From: Lasioglossum baleicum
Lineage: Eukaryota; Arthropoda; Insecta; Hymenoptera; Halictidae
Length of the DNA stretch: 64,000 nt
Direction of reading: 5' to 3'
Assembly (NCBI RefSeq): GCF_051020765.1
Contig: NC_134935.1
Span: 17,423,579 to 17,487,578, forward strand
Shown here: in pieces, positions 12,449 through 25,821 of the stretch
Numbering within the stretch: position 1 is the stretch's first letter
How the letters are laid out: every line of letters begins with the position of its first letter
The notes under the pieces: model-generated
What the model was told of the DNA's origin: nothing
The model's database searches: none
The model's input: the letters and a program-made list of their open reading frames with translations, nothing else
Position numbers and translations under genes: made by a program

Positions 12449-12609
12449 AAAACACCTTTATTCGTGGGCGACATCTACGTAGAATAGTTCATACTAATTT
12501 ATACTACATTAATAAATACAAGCTAGAGAAATTTCGTTCATATTATATAATAATAAAAGTAACCAATTAACGGACTTGCCCCGTAAATGGACTTACCCCA
12601 CTCCACCTT
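12449..12609 (+). mobile_element. Fragment of the AGGTGGAGTG-end element
   Basis: From AAAACACCTTTATTCG through CGACATCTACGTAGAATAG to the terminus CACTCCACCTT, closely matching the complement of 9976-10140 and the right part of 48205-48859. The other end is missing. Confidence 0.8.
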
Positions 12610-13173
12610 GCCAAAAAAAACGGAAGAGCGCAAAAAGAAGAGGACCCAAAGGAACAGGGTGCCCCGAACGCAGTCAGGCCGCTGTCAAAGCAGATTTTTC
12701 GCAAACCGTGACATTAATTTGCGAAATCCGTGGTCCGTCACAGAAAGCGTTTTATGCTGGAGAGAAGGAAGCGCGTTTGCTCGCAGGAAGGACTCGTTAC
12801 ACGGTTTCCGAGCGCCGGTTCGCAACTCTCGTTCGCGCAAGAACTTTCGACCAACATTTTCGTGGTTTTCGGCGGGCGTCGGGTCGGGTCGCTCAGGGGA
12901 AAAACGACGGAATTATTCCGGAGCGGTGGAAAACGTCGCGACGCCGAACCCACTAATTCCAACGTGTTCGTCCTCGTCGACGACGACGGGGGTCTAACGA
13001 CGTCGGTTCCGGCCGTGGAGCCGAGGCGAGATATCCGTGGACGTCGGGGAACGGATCGACGGAAGGCTGCACCGCCGGAGTGCATCGCGCCCTTATCGCA
13101 ACCTAGCATCCATCCAATGCAGTTACCGGTCGGCTATGTACACAGCCGCGCGCGGCATCCGCCGGACGATTTA

Positions 13174-13503
13174 GGCTGCGTTTATAGTTCCTGACTCGCG
13201 TGCTTTTCGTCTCGCGTGCTTTTGGTCTCGCGAGACAGCGGGTCAGAAATTTCGAGCGGGGTCGACGGGCCCACTGTGCGAGGCACGAAAAAAGGTCTCT
13301 ACGGCTTCACGGTTCGTTTAGGTAAACTACCGATAGCTTTCCTTTAAGGCGGTAGGATATCTTCGGAGACCTTTTTTTGTGCTACGCACAGCGGGGGGCA
13401 CAGTGGGCCCGTCGACCCCGCTCGAAATTTCTGACCCGCTGTCTCGCGAGACCAAAAGCACGCGAGACGAAAAGCACGCGAGTCAGGAACTATAAACGCA
13501 GCC
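13174..13503 (+). mobile_element. PIF/Harbinger-type MITE, copy 1 (330 bp)
   Basis: Begins GGCTGCGTTTATAGTTCCTG and ends with its exact complement. The two arms are perfect complements for 106 bases, then pair imperfectly further in. The flanks are TTA on both sides (13171-13173 and 13504-13506), the 3-bp TWA duplication typical of PIF/Harbinger insertions. No open frame of interest; it must depend on a transposase elsewhere. Copy 2 is at 35134-35464 and differs by only about three substitutions and one indel. Confidence 0.85.
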
Positions 13504-13724
13504 TTAGGCGACGAGATATAGTGCGTTGTGCTCTCCTTCGACGGGATACAACACTATAGTCATAGTCCTGCGGAAGGAAGACCGAGGCGGGATCCTTGGA
13601 AATCGGCTGATAATTGACCGAGAAACCGACACACATAATCTTTCGAGAGATAAAATCTAGCACGATCAAAATGTGTTTGTTCAATTTTAAATTAAATTTA
13701 TAATAAATTTTATGATTTAAACAT

Positions 13725-13768
13725 GCTTCTCGACGTTTCGATCCTTATGTGGATCATTCTCAAAGAGG
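13725..13768 (-). ncRNA. Hammerhead-ribozyme-like fold, possible Penelope-element remnant
   Basis: Read on the minus strand: TTTGAGAA, then stem GATCC, loop ACATAA, stem GGATC, then GAAACGTCGAG. The arrangement stem II followed by CGAAAC, with a CUGANGA-like segment before it, resembles the short hammerhead motifs carried by Penelope-like retroelements. The first core segment is imperfect (TTGAGAA), so cleavage activity is doubtful. No reverse transcriptase or GIY-YIG coding sequence was found beside it. Confidence 0.35.
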
Positions 13769-16700
13769 CATTTTTTGCGTTTGCTGTGACAACAGAGACA
13801 ACATTTAAACGAATATTAAAGAGTTACAAATAACAGGACTTTATTCCATGGTGGCAGATGTGTAACTGATTAAATTAAATTATCAGCAACTGTGTTACGT
13901 ATGTGGACGGTATCGTTGGTGACTCTTGACCCTTCCGGAGATAGTATTTTGGAAGTTGTGGATTTGTGTCCATAAAACAAAATTCACGTCGTTCACGAGG
14001 AAATCTTCCTCGCGATTCGGTTCGCAAACCCGCTGGAATTCGATCGATTGTCGATGAACGGCAGCTTCCTTTTTTTTCAAGCGAGATATAGACAAGTGTG
14101 CCTGTCCCATAGACCGAGTGATTGGCAATGTACGCGTGAAAGTTTGTCGGCCGATAATTGTTCCGCGCTGGGAGCGTGATCGCCACTTAACCGGACCAAT
14201 CGAGGTGTCGTTGACCAGATTTTCCGATAACGTGCTTGCACAATGTATTAATTTGCAGACTTTTGCAGATAGCGGCCAATTTAATGAACCACATTATATC
14301 CCGGTGTATATTCAGCAAATTAGGCAGCGTTATTCGAAAATTAATCCACGATCTTCACATTTCAGAGCTTCTAAAAATCTTTGTCGTGAATCAAATTATC
14401 AGACTTGAATCTTTACGCAAAATAAAAATTTTCTGAATTGTGATTAATATGTTTAATAGGTTGACTATAATACAACGACGGTTTTCAGTTCTTGTAATAT
14501 TTTCAGAGTTCTAAATTACTTGTCTGAAAGAATGAAATAGAAGGAATAAAGCTTCCACAGAAACACTAAAATCTCTGTTATAATTCGAGAATAATTCTCT
14601 CCAATTCCAAAACAATTTATTTCAACACGAAGATAGTATTTTCCAGGGAAATTCTGAAATGTGCTTGCTTTTAGGGCTGGCTTTTAGATTCTCCTCCCCG
14701 TTCCACCGTTTCTCCTTGTCAATCGATCAGGCGAGTCGCGATTTAATTCGGAACAACGGCAAGAAATCACGTTCGCTTTTCTCCGGGACGTTGGCATCGA
14801 ATTACGTTCAACGTCGTCGACGGGCTTCGAGTGGCACGGATCGCGCGATCACAGACGACGACGACGACCTCATCGATCGTGTCGTTAAAAACGATGAATC
14901 GGGAACGATTTCCTCGAAACTGTCTGTCGCCCTTGTGTCTCTGATTTATTAATTCCGCATCATAAATCTACAACGACCCGCGGAAGTACTCGTACAAATC
15001 CGTGCACTTATGTCCCTTAATAATCGTGTATAACTCGAATAAAATTCCTAATCGCTGAATAAGGATTTTATTGACGATACAAATTTTGAGGGCAAATTTT
15101 ATTGCGTTTAAGTGTAACGCGGTCGTCAAAAATATACAAAATCATGAATTAATTGATTTGAGAAAATATCAAGCTAAATTGAATAAAAATACAACGTTTT
15201 TAAAACCGAAGTAAAAAGTATAAAATAATTTTTCCTAACCCCGTACAGATAGTCCTGAAAATTTGTGATTGTAAATTTTTAATAGCTATGAAAATACTTG
15301 TAAGATTTAGTTGTTGATGATACTTGTGCGAAGCGGTCAGTGGAGTAGGGAGCGCTGTCGCGCGGAGTGGGAGGCGCTGAACGCGATCGCGTACTACCGA
15401 GCGTCGCGCGGGGAGGTGTAACGGTTAAATTTAATAGTTTATATCTCCTCAATGCATAGGCTTTTAAAGAATTTTTTAAAATATTGCATTGTCATCCAGT
15501 TCTGAGCTAAATTTAAAATTTCAAGTCTAGATCATCGGGAAGTTGGTTTAAAATCAATTGCAAAATTTGTACCGAACAGACAGAGGAGAAAGCGAGCTGA
15601 TAAAAACGTAGTAAAATGATGAAACAATGCTTCGAAAGAATATCGCAGGTTCCAGAATTGCACAAGTCATAGATGACGAAAAGAACAGTCGAATAAAATT
15701 TTCGTGAATCCCGCGTCGCGGGTAACCGCGCCCGGAACCAAATTAATTACAGAGAGTTCCGTCTCGGGCGTCATTAGGACGGAAACTAATTAAGGTGGAT
15801 CAAAAACGATTGGACACAGCGGTTTCGTATTGCGAGTGCGGGCGAGAACTTTTCTCCGCTCGGAATTTAAATGAAATTCTTCAGGAAACAATAATGCCGA
15901 GGCGGTGGCTCCGGCGTACGCGGCGTCGACGAGCGGTTCATATAATAAACCGAGCCTGCCTGTGACATTTCCGTTGATGAGTATAATTACCGCAACGCTC
16001 GGCGCGGCGCGGTACAGAATTTTGATACCGCCGCGCCATCTCTTTCCCGGGGACCGCTGATTTGTTCGGTGCCCCGCAAATTTCAGGCTATCTTGCACCG
16101 TTTCGATTTCGCTTTTCGAGTTCCCAACATTTCATCTGAAATCGTTGCTCCATGTAGTAATTAATTAATTACCTCTAGCACTATTAATAACATTGAACAT
16201 CTAGTTTGTTAAGTACAAAAAGCTTTGCCACAGTAATTTGTACAGCACATTGACACCCATTGCATAGAGGAGTTCATTTTTAAAAAAGGAGGAACGTCTT
16301 TTTTCCAGACAATCATTAAATTATTGCATAACTCGCCGGTAGACAGCGTGTTAATGTGAAAACAATAGCGGTGAAATCGTTCGGATTGTTCGCGATCCGT
16401 AACAAGTGAATTACAAAGAGTTGGGGATTCCAGTTTCTTTCAGTTTTCGGTCGGAATTCCTGGAAAGTATCTCCGGTCGCTACAATTTCGCGGAACAAGG
16501 GTTGAAGAGCGGCAGGAGGGGGCTTCAGAGGGATAGGAGGGTTTGAGGGATGAAAGTCTTTCGGCCGGAAGAAGTTTGAGTGGCGAAAGGAGGATAAGTC
16601 GGTAGGTATGTATCCGCGTAGAATGATTCCGACGGCTCGCGAAATTCCGTATTTAACGGGATGCCTTCCACTTGGAAGCGCGGCTGGCCAAAAAGAATAG

Positions 16701-18079
16701 GCCAAGCAGAATATCTTGCCGGGCTCTTTATGTCCGGTCGCCGAGACGGAATGTTGGCCCGTGGAAAACGGGTCGCAAAGGTTTCGCTCTGCAGCTGGCT
16801 TGCATACATTACGGGGCCTTTATTCCGTGGCTACGGAAAATGGAGTGGACGTGGCGGGGAAACGGAGAGCCGACCAACGAACGAACGAACGAATACTTCT
16901 GAAAGACGAGCTCTGCTGGACGGCGAAACGGAAAATCTAGCGCTCCGGATACCGCCAACTGGGCTGAATCGAATCGCGGAGGAGCCACGAAGAATGGGCT
17001 CGACCTACGCAGAGAATAGACGGCGACCAGACCCGCAGACTGTCCGGCCTCGTTACATTCTTTCGATAGATCGACCAGGTTTCACTTTAACTTCATCGCT
17101 ACCTCCATCTTCCAACTTCAGATCGTAAACAATGCAAGACTAATGTGTAGTTCCGAAATTATCAGCCAGTCTTCGCTCATTCAACGTCATAATTTCGCAA
17201 AACTATGTCTCTTGGCAACTCAATGCTCCTTGGCTAAGATAAACTTGTGCGACGATGTTAAATATATAAAACTTTTCCGAGTTTCGGGAGCAACAGCAAA
17301 CTTGTGAATTTGCATCTGTTAGCGTCTCTCGCTTAAGCCGTCTTGACGTGTCCTGACGCGGTCGTTAGTCTCCTGACAATCTGCTAAAACTTTTTACACT
17401 GTGCTCCCGATACCTTTGTATTGCACATTCATGAGTCTCAAATTGGATTGAACCTGTTTACTGCAACATTTATTTCTGATAAATAAACTGCGGATCTTTA
17501 CGCATTCATGGCGTTTGAAAATCTACCAAAAATGCGGGAACGTAATTTTTGCTTATTCCAGATCTACAAAGGTTACTACCACTGAAAATAGGATTTTATT
17601 TAATTCCACTTTCTTAAAATTTGCCTGGAAAAAATGAAAATTGCATTAACATCCGCAGTCTACTGATAACATTTTTTAGAAATGGTTGTTTTTCTAACTT
17701 GAAGCAAACATTTCAAGTTAAAGTACCTATATTATTATTAAAATTCGTTTACAATACAAACACGAAGGAAGGCTACCCCGTTTTTAAAAATTACCATCAC
17801 TCTGATAAAATCAAGACATTTCACATTTATCTCCTCGCGCCGACGTACTCCGCATTTAAGCAAACGTTCGCACTCGAAAAACGGAATAATCGCATCGGAG
17901 CGAGCACTGGTTACACCGAGTGCATTAAATACACTGCAATTCAGCGGAACGTTCGAATTCGACACATTCGAACGAGGGAACCGACGTGCAATTGTCTCTC
18001 TGAAGCGCGTCGGAACCCATTGGTGCGGTTCCCGCGAGAATTCCCGGGATTGTCGAACATAAGTAGACCGCCGCAGGAG

Positions 18080-18160
18080 CGCGCCCGTATAAAAAGAGGT
18101 CCCTGATTATAGTTCGCGGTCGGCGTTCGCCTAGTTCGTCGCCGTGAGCGAGGGCTTATG
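18080..18160 (+). promoter_or_regulatory. Possible TATA promoter in a CpG-rich island of intron 1
   Basis: GTATAAAAAG at 18087-18096 stands in GC-rich surroundings (17860-18560), followed by GTTCGCGGTCGGCG at the distance expected for a start site. There is no clear initiator and no recognisable coding exon downstream. It could be an internal start for the sidestep-like gene, a non-coding transcript, or chance. Confidence 0.2.
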
Positions 18161-18852
18161 CACGGTTGACGGGATAAAGGGTAGAATCGCATACCTACAC
18201 GAGAGAGCGTGTGCCAGCGCAACGATGAAACGATCCGGTTTCAATTTTGCACACGGGCCTTCGCCCGTTGAAACGGAGATCGCGACCGGCGACCAAGTAA
18301 TTCGCAAACAATCGGCATACGGCTATTGTTGGCAACTGCCCACCTTTCAAACGTGTTACGCGATTTCGATTGGAGCTCGCGCGAGGGCCACCCACCCACT
18401 CTCTGTCTCTTTCTCCCTCGCACTCTCGGATACGCTCGCGCGTTGATTTTACAACACACGAGTCGAAATCTGCACGGCGAGCGCAGTGTAAAGCGAAGCC
18501 TGCTGTACATACGCGACACAGAACCCGTGTTTGCCTCAGGGTTTACGCAGTGAACCGCGTGTGCACGCGGCTTAATTTTATAACGTTGTTTATGGATACC
18601 CTCTTTCGAAATTCCCCCACTACGAACCCGGCTCGGAACTCGAACCCCGGTGATTTACCGAGCACGACAAATGCCGAAATGATCGTGCTGCTACGGTGAT
18701 AAATCACCAGCCGCTCTTCGGCGTTATCTTGATTTGTCAGCGAAGGAAAAAAAATCGTTGCGCGCGTGGGCGGTCGCGCGCTACATCGATGACAGCTCCG
18801 ATGAGATATGTGGCAAGTTCGCGCGAGACGCTGGCTGCCAGCCAGTTTCAGA

Positions 18853-18854
<2 letters not shown>

Positions 18855-18896
<42 letters not shown>
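18855..18896. repeat. (GA)n microsatellite
   Basis: Twenty-one uninterrupted AG/GA dinucleotides, among the purest tracts in the window. Confidence 0.97.
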
Positions 18897-18899
<3 letters not shown>

Positions 18900-19143
18900 G
18901 AAAAGCGAGACCTCTCTGTGTTTACCGAACTGTTTGCACGACAGCGACGGCCACTTCCGGTCACGCGGCGCTACGGGAGCCGGAACCGTGCCGCGCGAGA
19001 TCGAAGAGCTCCAGATTTTGGGACTGGTGGAGATATTTTAGTAGAATTTTGGGGGAAATTGTGTCTAGTAGTATGGTCTCTTTACTGCATTCATTTAAAT
19101 ATGTTTCTTAATATTTCACTGTAACTCTTCCATCTTCATTGTA

Positions 19144-19162
19144 TCTCTCTCTCTCTCTCTCT
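19144..19162. repeat. (CT)n microsatellite
   Basis: Nine CT dinucleotides at the edge of a diverged repeat copy. Confidence 0.9.
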
Positions 19163-19169
19163 TAAAAAA

Positions 19170-19365
19170 TCGCAACTTTGGAAGTGGGACCTTTGACAAT
19201 TTTTTTGTTGAAAACTGTCACAGTTATTGAAATGAAACTTGGTACGATTGTTACTTATATATTGTACCATACGTTCAATTCTTTTGGTCATTCGGTACCG
19301 TACAGTTTTTGCGAGGCGTGAATATAGAGTCGCGTGTGATCCCTCATGCATCGCAAAAATGTCAT
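19170..19365. repeat. Diverged dispersed repeat, copy 1
   Basis: ATTGAAATGAAACTT, then TTCAATT...ATTCGGTACCGTACAGTTTTTGC occur in the same order and spacing at 19890-20080 (ATTGAAATGAAACTT, TTCAATTTTTATTAGCGATTCAATACTGCACGG in parts). The copies are old and in direct orientation. Family not recognised. Confidence 0.55.
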
Positions 19366-19889
19366 GCTCCAATGGAAAAACTGTAAGTCTAGTTCTAGTT
19401 GAAGTATTTCGATGAAATTTTTGGGAATTATTGTATACCATACACTATGATCTTCCAGAATTGCAAGGGTGTGGTATATGTGCGTTCTCATTTCTGGATA
19501 ATACAAAGATGGGATACCACACTGAGAGAGAAATCAAATGAATTTCTTAAAATTATTTTTTTTCTTTAATTTTTCTTGTTTACGAATTTTATTATATGTT
19601 TTTTGACCATTTTTAAGTTTTTAATAACAACAACCTTTTCAAGCATGAATTGTTAATTTCTTATCAAATAAAAATGTAATCCTTCCTCGTTTTTCGTTTA
19701 ATTTATAATAGGATAATTTGCCCTGCGTTCGACGTGTGTGCTCGCCGTTGTTTGATTTTAATTCCGCACTCTGTGGGGGATTTTGAAAACTAAACTCCAC
19801 AGTTAAGAGGTTAATATGAAAGGGATTAATCAACGATTTATCGAAGGATTTATTAATAAAATGTAATGTGTTCAAAAGCAGTGTAACTT

Positions 19890-20080
19890 GACCATTTTTG
19901 CAACAGTGATATTGTGATTTTTTTGCAAAAAAGCTGTCAAAGCGATTGAAATGAAACTTCGCAGAACTATCGCTCGTATAGTGCGCTACAGGTTCAATTT
20001 TTATTAGCGATTCAATACTGCACGGTTTTTGCATGACCCATCCTGAAAATGAATTTGGCAATGCAATATTTGCAACCAAA
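19890..20080. repeat. Diverged dispersed repeat, copy 2
   Basis: Partner of 19170-19365, same order of shared blocks, about 720 bases downstream. The intervening sequence contains no other recognisable element. Confidence 0.55.
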
Positions 20081-21740
20081 CACCGTTCTCCATTCTCGTA
20101 TACATTCATTAAACAATTACACAATGGACGATTTTTATAGCTATATAATTGGTGATGCTTAGGACCGTTCACAGCTCTAATTAATAATTTTTAAAATTTA
20201 CTTTTGATGATATCTCGTGTAGCTATTCAGTTAGTTTAATTGCCACAGATTGTATACTTAAATGACAATTTGGATGATCCCGGTCAACAATGACTCCGGC
20301 ATAGCACTCGGAGGGTTAAAACAAAATTAATTTATATATTTAAAATTGTAACCCATAAAAGACAGTCATCACTTTTTATATAAGGTAGAATTTGCCTCAA
20401 TCGCTTTTTCTGCGGAAGTAGTGCAAAAAGTCAGCTAATTATTTTTATTTCTGGCAGACCAACTCTCTCGTTCTTGGATATTAAACCAATTACCCCAATT
20501 GCGAATGGTTGCAGCTTTTTTATAAATTTGCGAAACGTCGAAAGCTTTATTAGAAGATACTTTCTTTCCATTTCAATGTTGTTAATTAAAAACTTCTTCA
20601 TGGTGCACTTCAGTTTCCGCACGATTCACGTAATAAACTCAATCACCAGTTTGTACTTTTGAACTACGTTTTTATCAAAAGCGCAACTATGGAGAACTAA
20701 AGGAACATCTTCCATTAAACGCTTTGTTGAATATTACAATTGTGTTATGTAATTTATGATTATTGAGATTGTAAAGATGGACTTGTGTGAATAATTATTC
20801 AATAAACTACCACGTTTTTATTAGCTCGCTTTCTTGTCTGTCTGTTTGTTTATTGTTTGTCTGTTTGTCTGTCCGTTCGGTACAAATTCTTATTGCTAAA
20901 ATCACAATGTCAGCGTCCCGTAAACCTATTGTTAATTTCGACGATTCCAAATCATTCAATTCGAGATGGAAAAAGAAAAACCGAAGCAATCACAAAAGAA
21001 CAGATGCCTACACATTAAACCGTGCGCACGGTTCTCTCTGAAAAACAAACCATCAATATTTTGGTAACACGGAGAGCCGACCCACGGTTTCAGTTCCACT
21101 TTAATCCGCCGATTGTGTATTATTCACAACACCGCTCGGTAAACAAATACAACAGATTGCAACACGACCCGAGAGAAACCAAACAGATCGCCGCGTCGTC
21201 GGTGTATTTAGAAATGGAAAATCGTCGAACATTCGTGACGATAAATCGCTGGTGAAAAAAAAGAAACCGATCCTAATAAAAATCGATGTTAGATCGTCGC
21301 CGGGTCTGGCACCGAAGTCTCGAAGAAAACGGTGAAGAATTTCGAGGAAAGTTTGACCGCCGACTTGTTCCCCGAGTTTCCGGCAAGACTCTCCCTGGAA
21401 TTAGTCGTCCGTTCCTGAATTTTCGATTCGTGCTCCGGAAACGGTCGCATTTAAATGGAAATCATTGGTCGCGATATTGGATCGCGATTCCCGATCCTTC
21501 ATTTGCAAGAAAATCGACGAGTTTGTCTTTGCTTTGTTACCTCGACTCGTTTGTTTCTCCGCGGGTCCCTTTTACCTCTCTCTCTCTCTTTCTCTTTTCC
21601 ACGTTGGTAGTTGCGACGGGGTGCCTGCGGGCGAAAGAGAACGGAAAAAAGCTTACGTACCAGGGATTGGTTATAAAGAACAAACCGGGAAACGGAATCG
21701 AAGTAATTGATGTAGGAACGGAGCTCAGCTCGTTTTCCAA

Positions 21741-21760
21741 GAGAGAGAGAGAGAGAGAGA
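21741..21760. repeat. (GA)n microsatellite
   Basis: Ten GA dinucleotides. A long + strand open frame across this point (21286-21921) reads the tract as Arg-Glu repeats and shows no domain. Confidence 0.95.
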
Positions 21761-22223
21761 AATGTCGTGTTCCAGTAAATGCCAGGAATCACCGCATCGA
21801 GTGCATTATTCGGCTCGAAATCGAAAGTCCTCTATTCTTTTGCCTCTCTCGTCTAACGATTTCCCGTCGGTGCTTCGCATTACGATCGCTTCCACTCGGA
21901 TGGCCGCGTTCTTTCTGCTAAAAGTCGCTGTTACCGCTCCGTTGCCTTTCCAACAGCACATTCATTGACTTTTTCGTCTAATTAGGTCTGCTTTAATCCT
22001 CGCTCGCCGCAAAATGTGCACGCTCTACGCGATCTCGCGGTTTCCCACCACTAAATCATTTTGAATCCTTGGGCGACCATTTTTATTTAAATAAGGGTCA
22101 CTATCCCAACTCGAATCGAAGCGTGGGTTGTGTGTAATTCACAATTTGTAGACAATTGGAAGCAGTAATACCTAGACTACGGATCTTTATACGTTTATTC
22201 TTTATTTTATTATCGCGTCATTA

Positions 22224-22404
22224 AAAGAGATGATTCCTGAGGTAGCTTCAAGTAATTTTTCCGTTGCGAAAATGTTCTCCGCGGCTTCGTTAAAGAGTTA
22301 CTAACGAAAGACACGGACCAATCAGTGCGATCAATCCAATCTGTGAAATCAGATTCTCGCAAAGGAAAAAAGTTCATTCAAATATGCTCGGGAATCACCC
22401 CTTT
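22224..22404. mobile_element. MITE with CCAATCAG core, copy 1
   Basis: Shares TTCTCCGCGGCTTCGTTAAA, TAACGAAA and CGGACCAATCAG with 57114-57306. Ends are imperfect complements (AAAGAGATGATTCC left; GGAATCACCCCTTT right). A short ACACCCTGTA word follows at 22425. Non-coding. Confidence 0.65.
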
Positions 22405-24764
22405 CAACGAAGTACAACATTTTTGGGACACCCTGTAGAATTAACCTAGAATATATGTTAGCGATGGTTATCTTGACACAGCTTCTGAAAGTCAAATTTC
22501 GATTTCCATCTGCCGGATGATTTCGATGATTCGTAGGTGACGTCAAACCGAATTTCACGCGACTCGTTAACGCCCCCGTACTCGGCAGGGATGAAATAAA
22601 AATTCCATTTAAACAAACTCGACGTAATCGTGTCGAGCTTGGGCTCCGTTTCTCGCGCTCTCCGTTATCGTAACGCGTTCGCAGAAATTACGCTCGCGCA
22701 CTAGGATAATCCACGCTAACGAGAGAACTCGCGAAAACCTCTTTCTCTCTCCGTCGAAAAAAGGACAAATTTACGAGAAATCTGGAACCGCTTCGACAGA
22801 AACGTTAATGATCACCGGTCGCGGCCGCGCGAGCAAACGCGAGTAGACCTATTTGCATCATTAGCGTGTGTGCACGCTGCTTTACTGCTCGGTATCAACA
22901 GAGTGTATACATATTTATTGCTTTTATTAACAAATTATCTACCGTTAATTATTCCGTAAATTATGAAAGTCTGTGGCCCATGGATAATGATTTCTTAATA
23001 AATCCTTTATTAGTAGAATTTCTTTACTATTACACTTGACTTTGAGCGACCTCGAAGGACCTTCGTACTAGGTCATTGTATTCGAATTTGTATTTTTCAC
23101 TCGCAAAGTATTTGCAAATGGTGAATATACAATTCGCAACAGCATCCCTCAAAATAACGTTCCATAAACATATTTTTCGTATTCCGGCTCTAATAATTTC
23201 ATTAGTCACAGTAAACTCATATTTTTCGTATCGCAGCTGACGTTAAAATGTATACAGAGATTAAAGTTAAATATAGAAATTCATTTCCGACGAATTGCAT
23301 ACGAAATATTTTTAATACGGGTGCACCACCGTGCATATAGGAGCTACCATCCATCACACCAGATATTTATAAAACCAATCGGACTGTGTTGGCGTTGTTA
23401 ATAATAATAATACGTGCGTAACAACATGAAATAACATAGCATTTTTATGATGAAAAATAGGACACTTGTCTTGATTAATGTGCTTTCCTATTTAGATAAG
23501 CAATGAAAATTAACTGGAAAAGATAAGTAGAGAAACTGTCTCTTTTATCTAAATTAAGCTATATAAAAAATAAATTCTTATAGAATTAATTGGGGACACG
23601 TTAATGAGTTCGATGCATTTTTACAGGCACGCTAATTGGGACAAAATCCCTTCTTTCAATCGAGGTACATTTTTGAAAAATATGATTTTTGACTGGGAAA
23701 AGATATTCTGATAAAAAGAGACAATTTGAGAATGAATATTAATTTTTATCAAGATCAAAATTCAAGTGGAATAATTCATTGATTAATTCATGAATTAACA
23801 AGTTAGGTTAATATTACAGTAGACTGGTGATACCGTGGCTGTTTGTCATTCTTCCTGACGATGGAAATGGGTTAATACGATTGCGACAATTCGGGGACGA
23901 GCGCTGGGCAAATCGACGTTCGGCCGGGACGCAACTAGATTAATTACCAGTCGGGTCCGGTTCCTTTGACCGGGGCCGTTGACGTACGAGCAATTACTTT
24001 CGGCGTTTTCTGTTTTTCCGCAAAATTCACCGTACCGTGACGCGCGGATAAAAGTGTTGCGGGGACCCGAGCAATCAAAGGAACAAGCGGAACGCAGCTG
24101 CGAATCGCTCGTCGAATAATACGGATCAGCGTGCAGTAATCGGGTTGATCCGCCGTGACTCGGTGCACACGGCTCATGTCCCATATTGCTGACCGATGTT
24201 TCGCGAGTTTATTTGCGCAAACATCCCGCGTATCACATCACCGTCCCCATAAGAATCGCCTTATTTAACCAAATTATCGGCGACGCTCCTCAGCCTCTAT
24301 TATAATTAATAGACTTTCGCGAATAATAGAAAATTCCGAATGGCAGATCGACATTTTTAAGTTCTTTAAGGTACCAAACTTTTATTTCACTCTGAATGGT
24401 TAGTATTTATGTATTTAATTAAATTTAATATGAAAAATTCATTATTGTTATACGAGTCGTTTATTTTGAAAGTGGCCCAACAAGTGGCAATTTTAATATT
24501 TACATTTCTACGTTATCTTACGATTCTGAAGCAAATTGCAACTAATCTATTTCAAATCATAAAGTTTTGTAAAATATAAATTAGCTGGTTAATAGAACGA
24601 TACAAATTTTTGTTTTGAAAGTGGCCCAAGTCCATTTGTCAGTTGACAAATGTTGGAAAACATTCCACAGCATTGAAGGACCTTAGCATGTTTACTACAA
24701 GTCTCACTGTTGATAAACTATTCTGCTTCAATATTTTAGTTTTATACGTTCTTTCTGTCCGTGA

Positions 24765-25014
24765 CCTTGAATGACCTTGAGTCACTGAATTCGCAATGAA
24801 AGGGACTATCATTGTAGATGTTTAAGAAAGGACGGTTCCATTTAAGAAAATGAAAGTGACCTCGATATCTCTAAGAAAAATTGCATGAAAACAAAAATTT
24901 CTTTTGTATCGTATGAGCCCCATTTTACCATTCAACTTTGTCCTCAAGACATTTAATGTACCTTTGAAAACAACAAAGATATTCGAGATGATAACGTTAG
25001 GTGACTCGTTCTGT
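24765..25014 (-). mobile_element. Partial copy of the GAGTCACCTAACGTTG-end MITE
   Basis: Its complement aligns with the left ~250 bases of the element at 27425-27874: GAGTCACCTAACGTT, ATATCTTTGTTGTTTTC, TTTTTCTTAGAGAT, ATGATAGTCCCTTTCATTG. Only one terminus is present (at 25014); the other half is missing. A word TTTTGAAAGTGGCCCAA also occurs twice just upstream (24463 and 24612). Confidence 0.75.
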
Positions 25015-25821
25015 ATAAATGTAAGAGCCAGCTTAAAAATAATTGAGCATTAAATTCTCATTTCCCTCCCCTAATTCCGTCGCGCTCGGCAGCAGAGCAA
25101 AAGAGCAAACGGTGTGGAACAGTGTCACAGGTTCGCAGAGAAAAATGGGTTCTTGCCCCCGCAACGGTAACCCGTAGATTGAACCATTGAGAGGTATCGC
25201 GAACCACTTGGAACCGGTCGAACGCTTTCAGCGTTTGTGCGAAGCGTAACGTTACACACATCGAATGAAATCGAACGAACGAAATTTGACTGGACTAACA
25301 ACCGAGGGTTGATAATCCGTAGAACGCTCGTACCGGACACGCACGCACACATGCGCACGTACACGAGAGCATGCAACAAAAGGGACGAAAACGTTGCTTT
25401 TCACTCCATCGATTTTATCGCGTCACCGCGTCACCCGGCGTATACATACTCGCGGTGCGCGTTGTGTCGGACACAGGCAATGTCTGCCGCGAAAAGGGCG
25501 CGCGCGTCCGACACAATGTTGTTGCATTAACGGAACATTCATCCGAGAGCCGGCATTGTTTGCCCCGTGATTAACTTTTGACCGTCGCGTGGGCGGAGGC
25601 CGGCCAAAGTGGAGCAGTAATTTGCCGCGATACGCTCGCGATATATGCGACAGAAAAACAGGAAGAATCTAGGATGGACGCTCAGAATTCGCTCGGCCAT
25701 TCGAAACCCTTTATTAACGCCAGCCTTGCGACTGCGTTTCAATTTGTTTCATTGTCTATTTTTATTCTGTTTGCATAAGAAAATTGTTTAGGTGTCATCT
25801 GAATGGTATCAAGCAGAGACC

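Noticed and set aside
12576..13194. Overlapping + and minus open frames of 120-154 codons
   Set aside because: Three frames are open over the same CpG-rich stretch, which points to base composition; none has a domain.
15300..15425. GC-rich GCGCTGTCGCGCGGAG block suggestive of an exon or RNA gene
   Set aside because: No reading frame with splice sites, no foldable RNA family recognised, and no second copy in the window.
21286..21921. 211-codon open frame on the + strand
   Set aside because: Reads a (GA)n tract as Arg-Glu repeats, shows no domain, and antiparallel frames of comparable length overlap it; composition effect.
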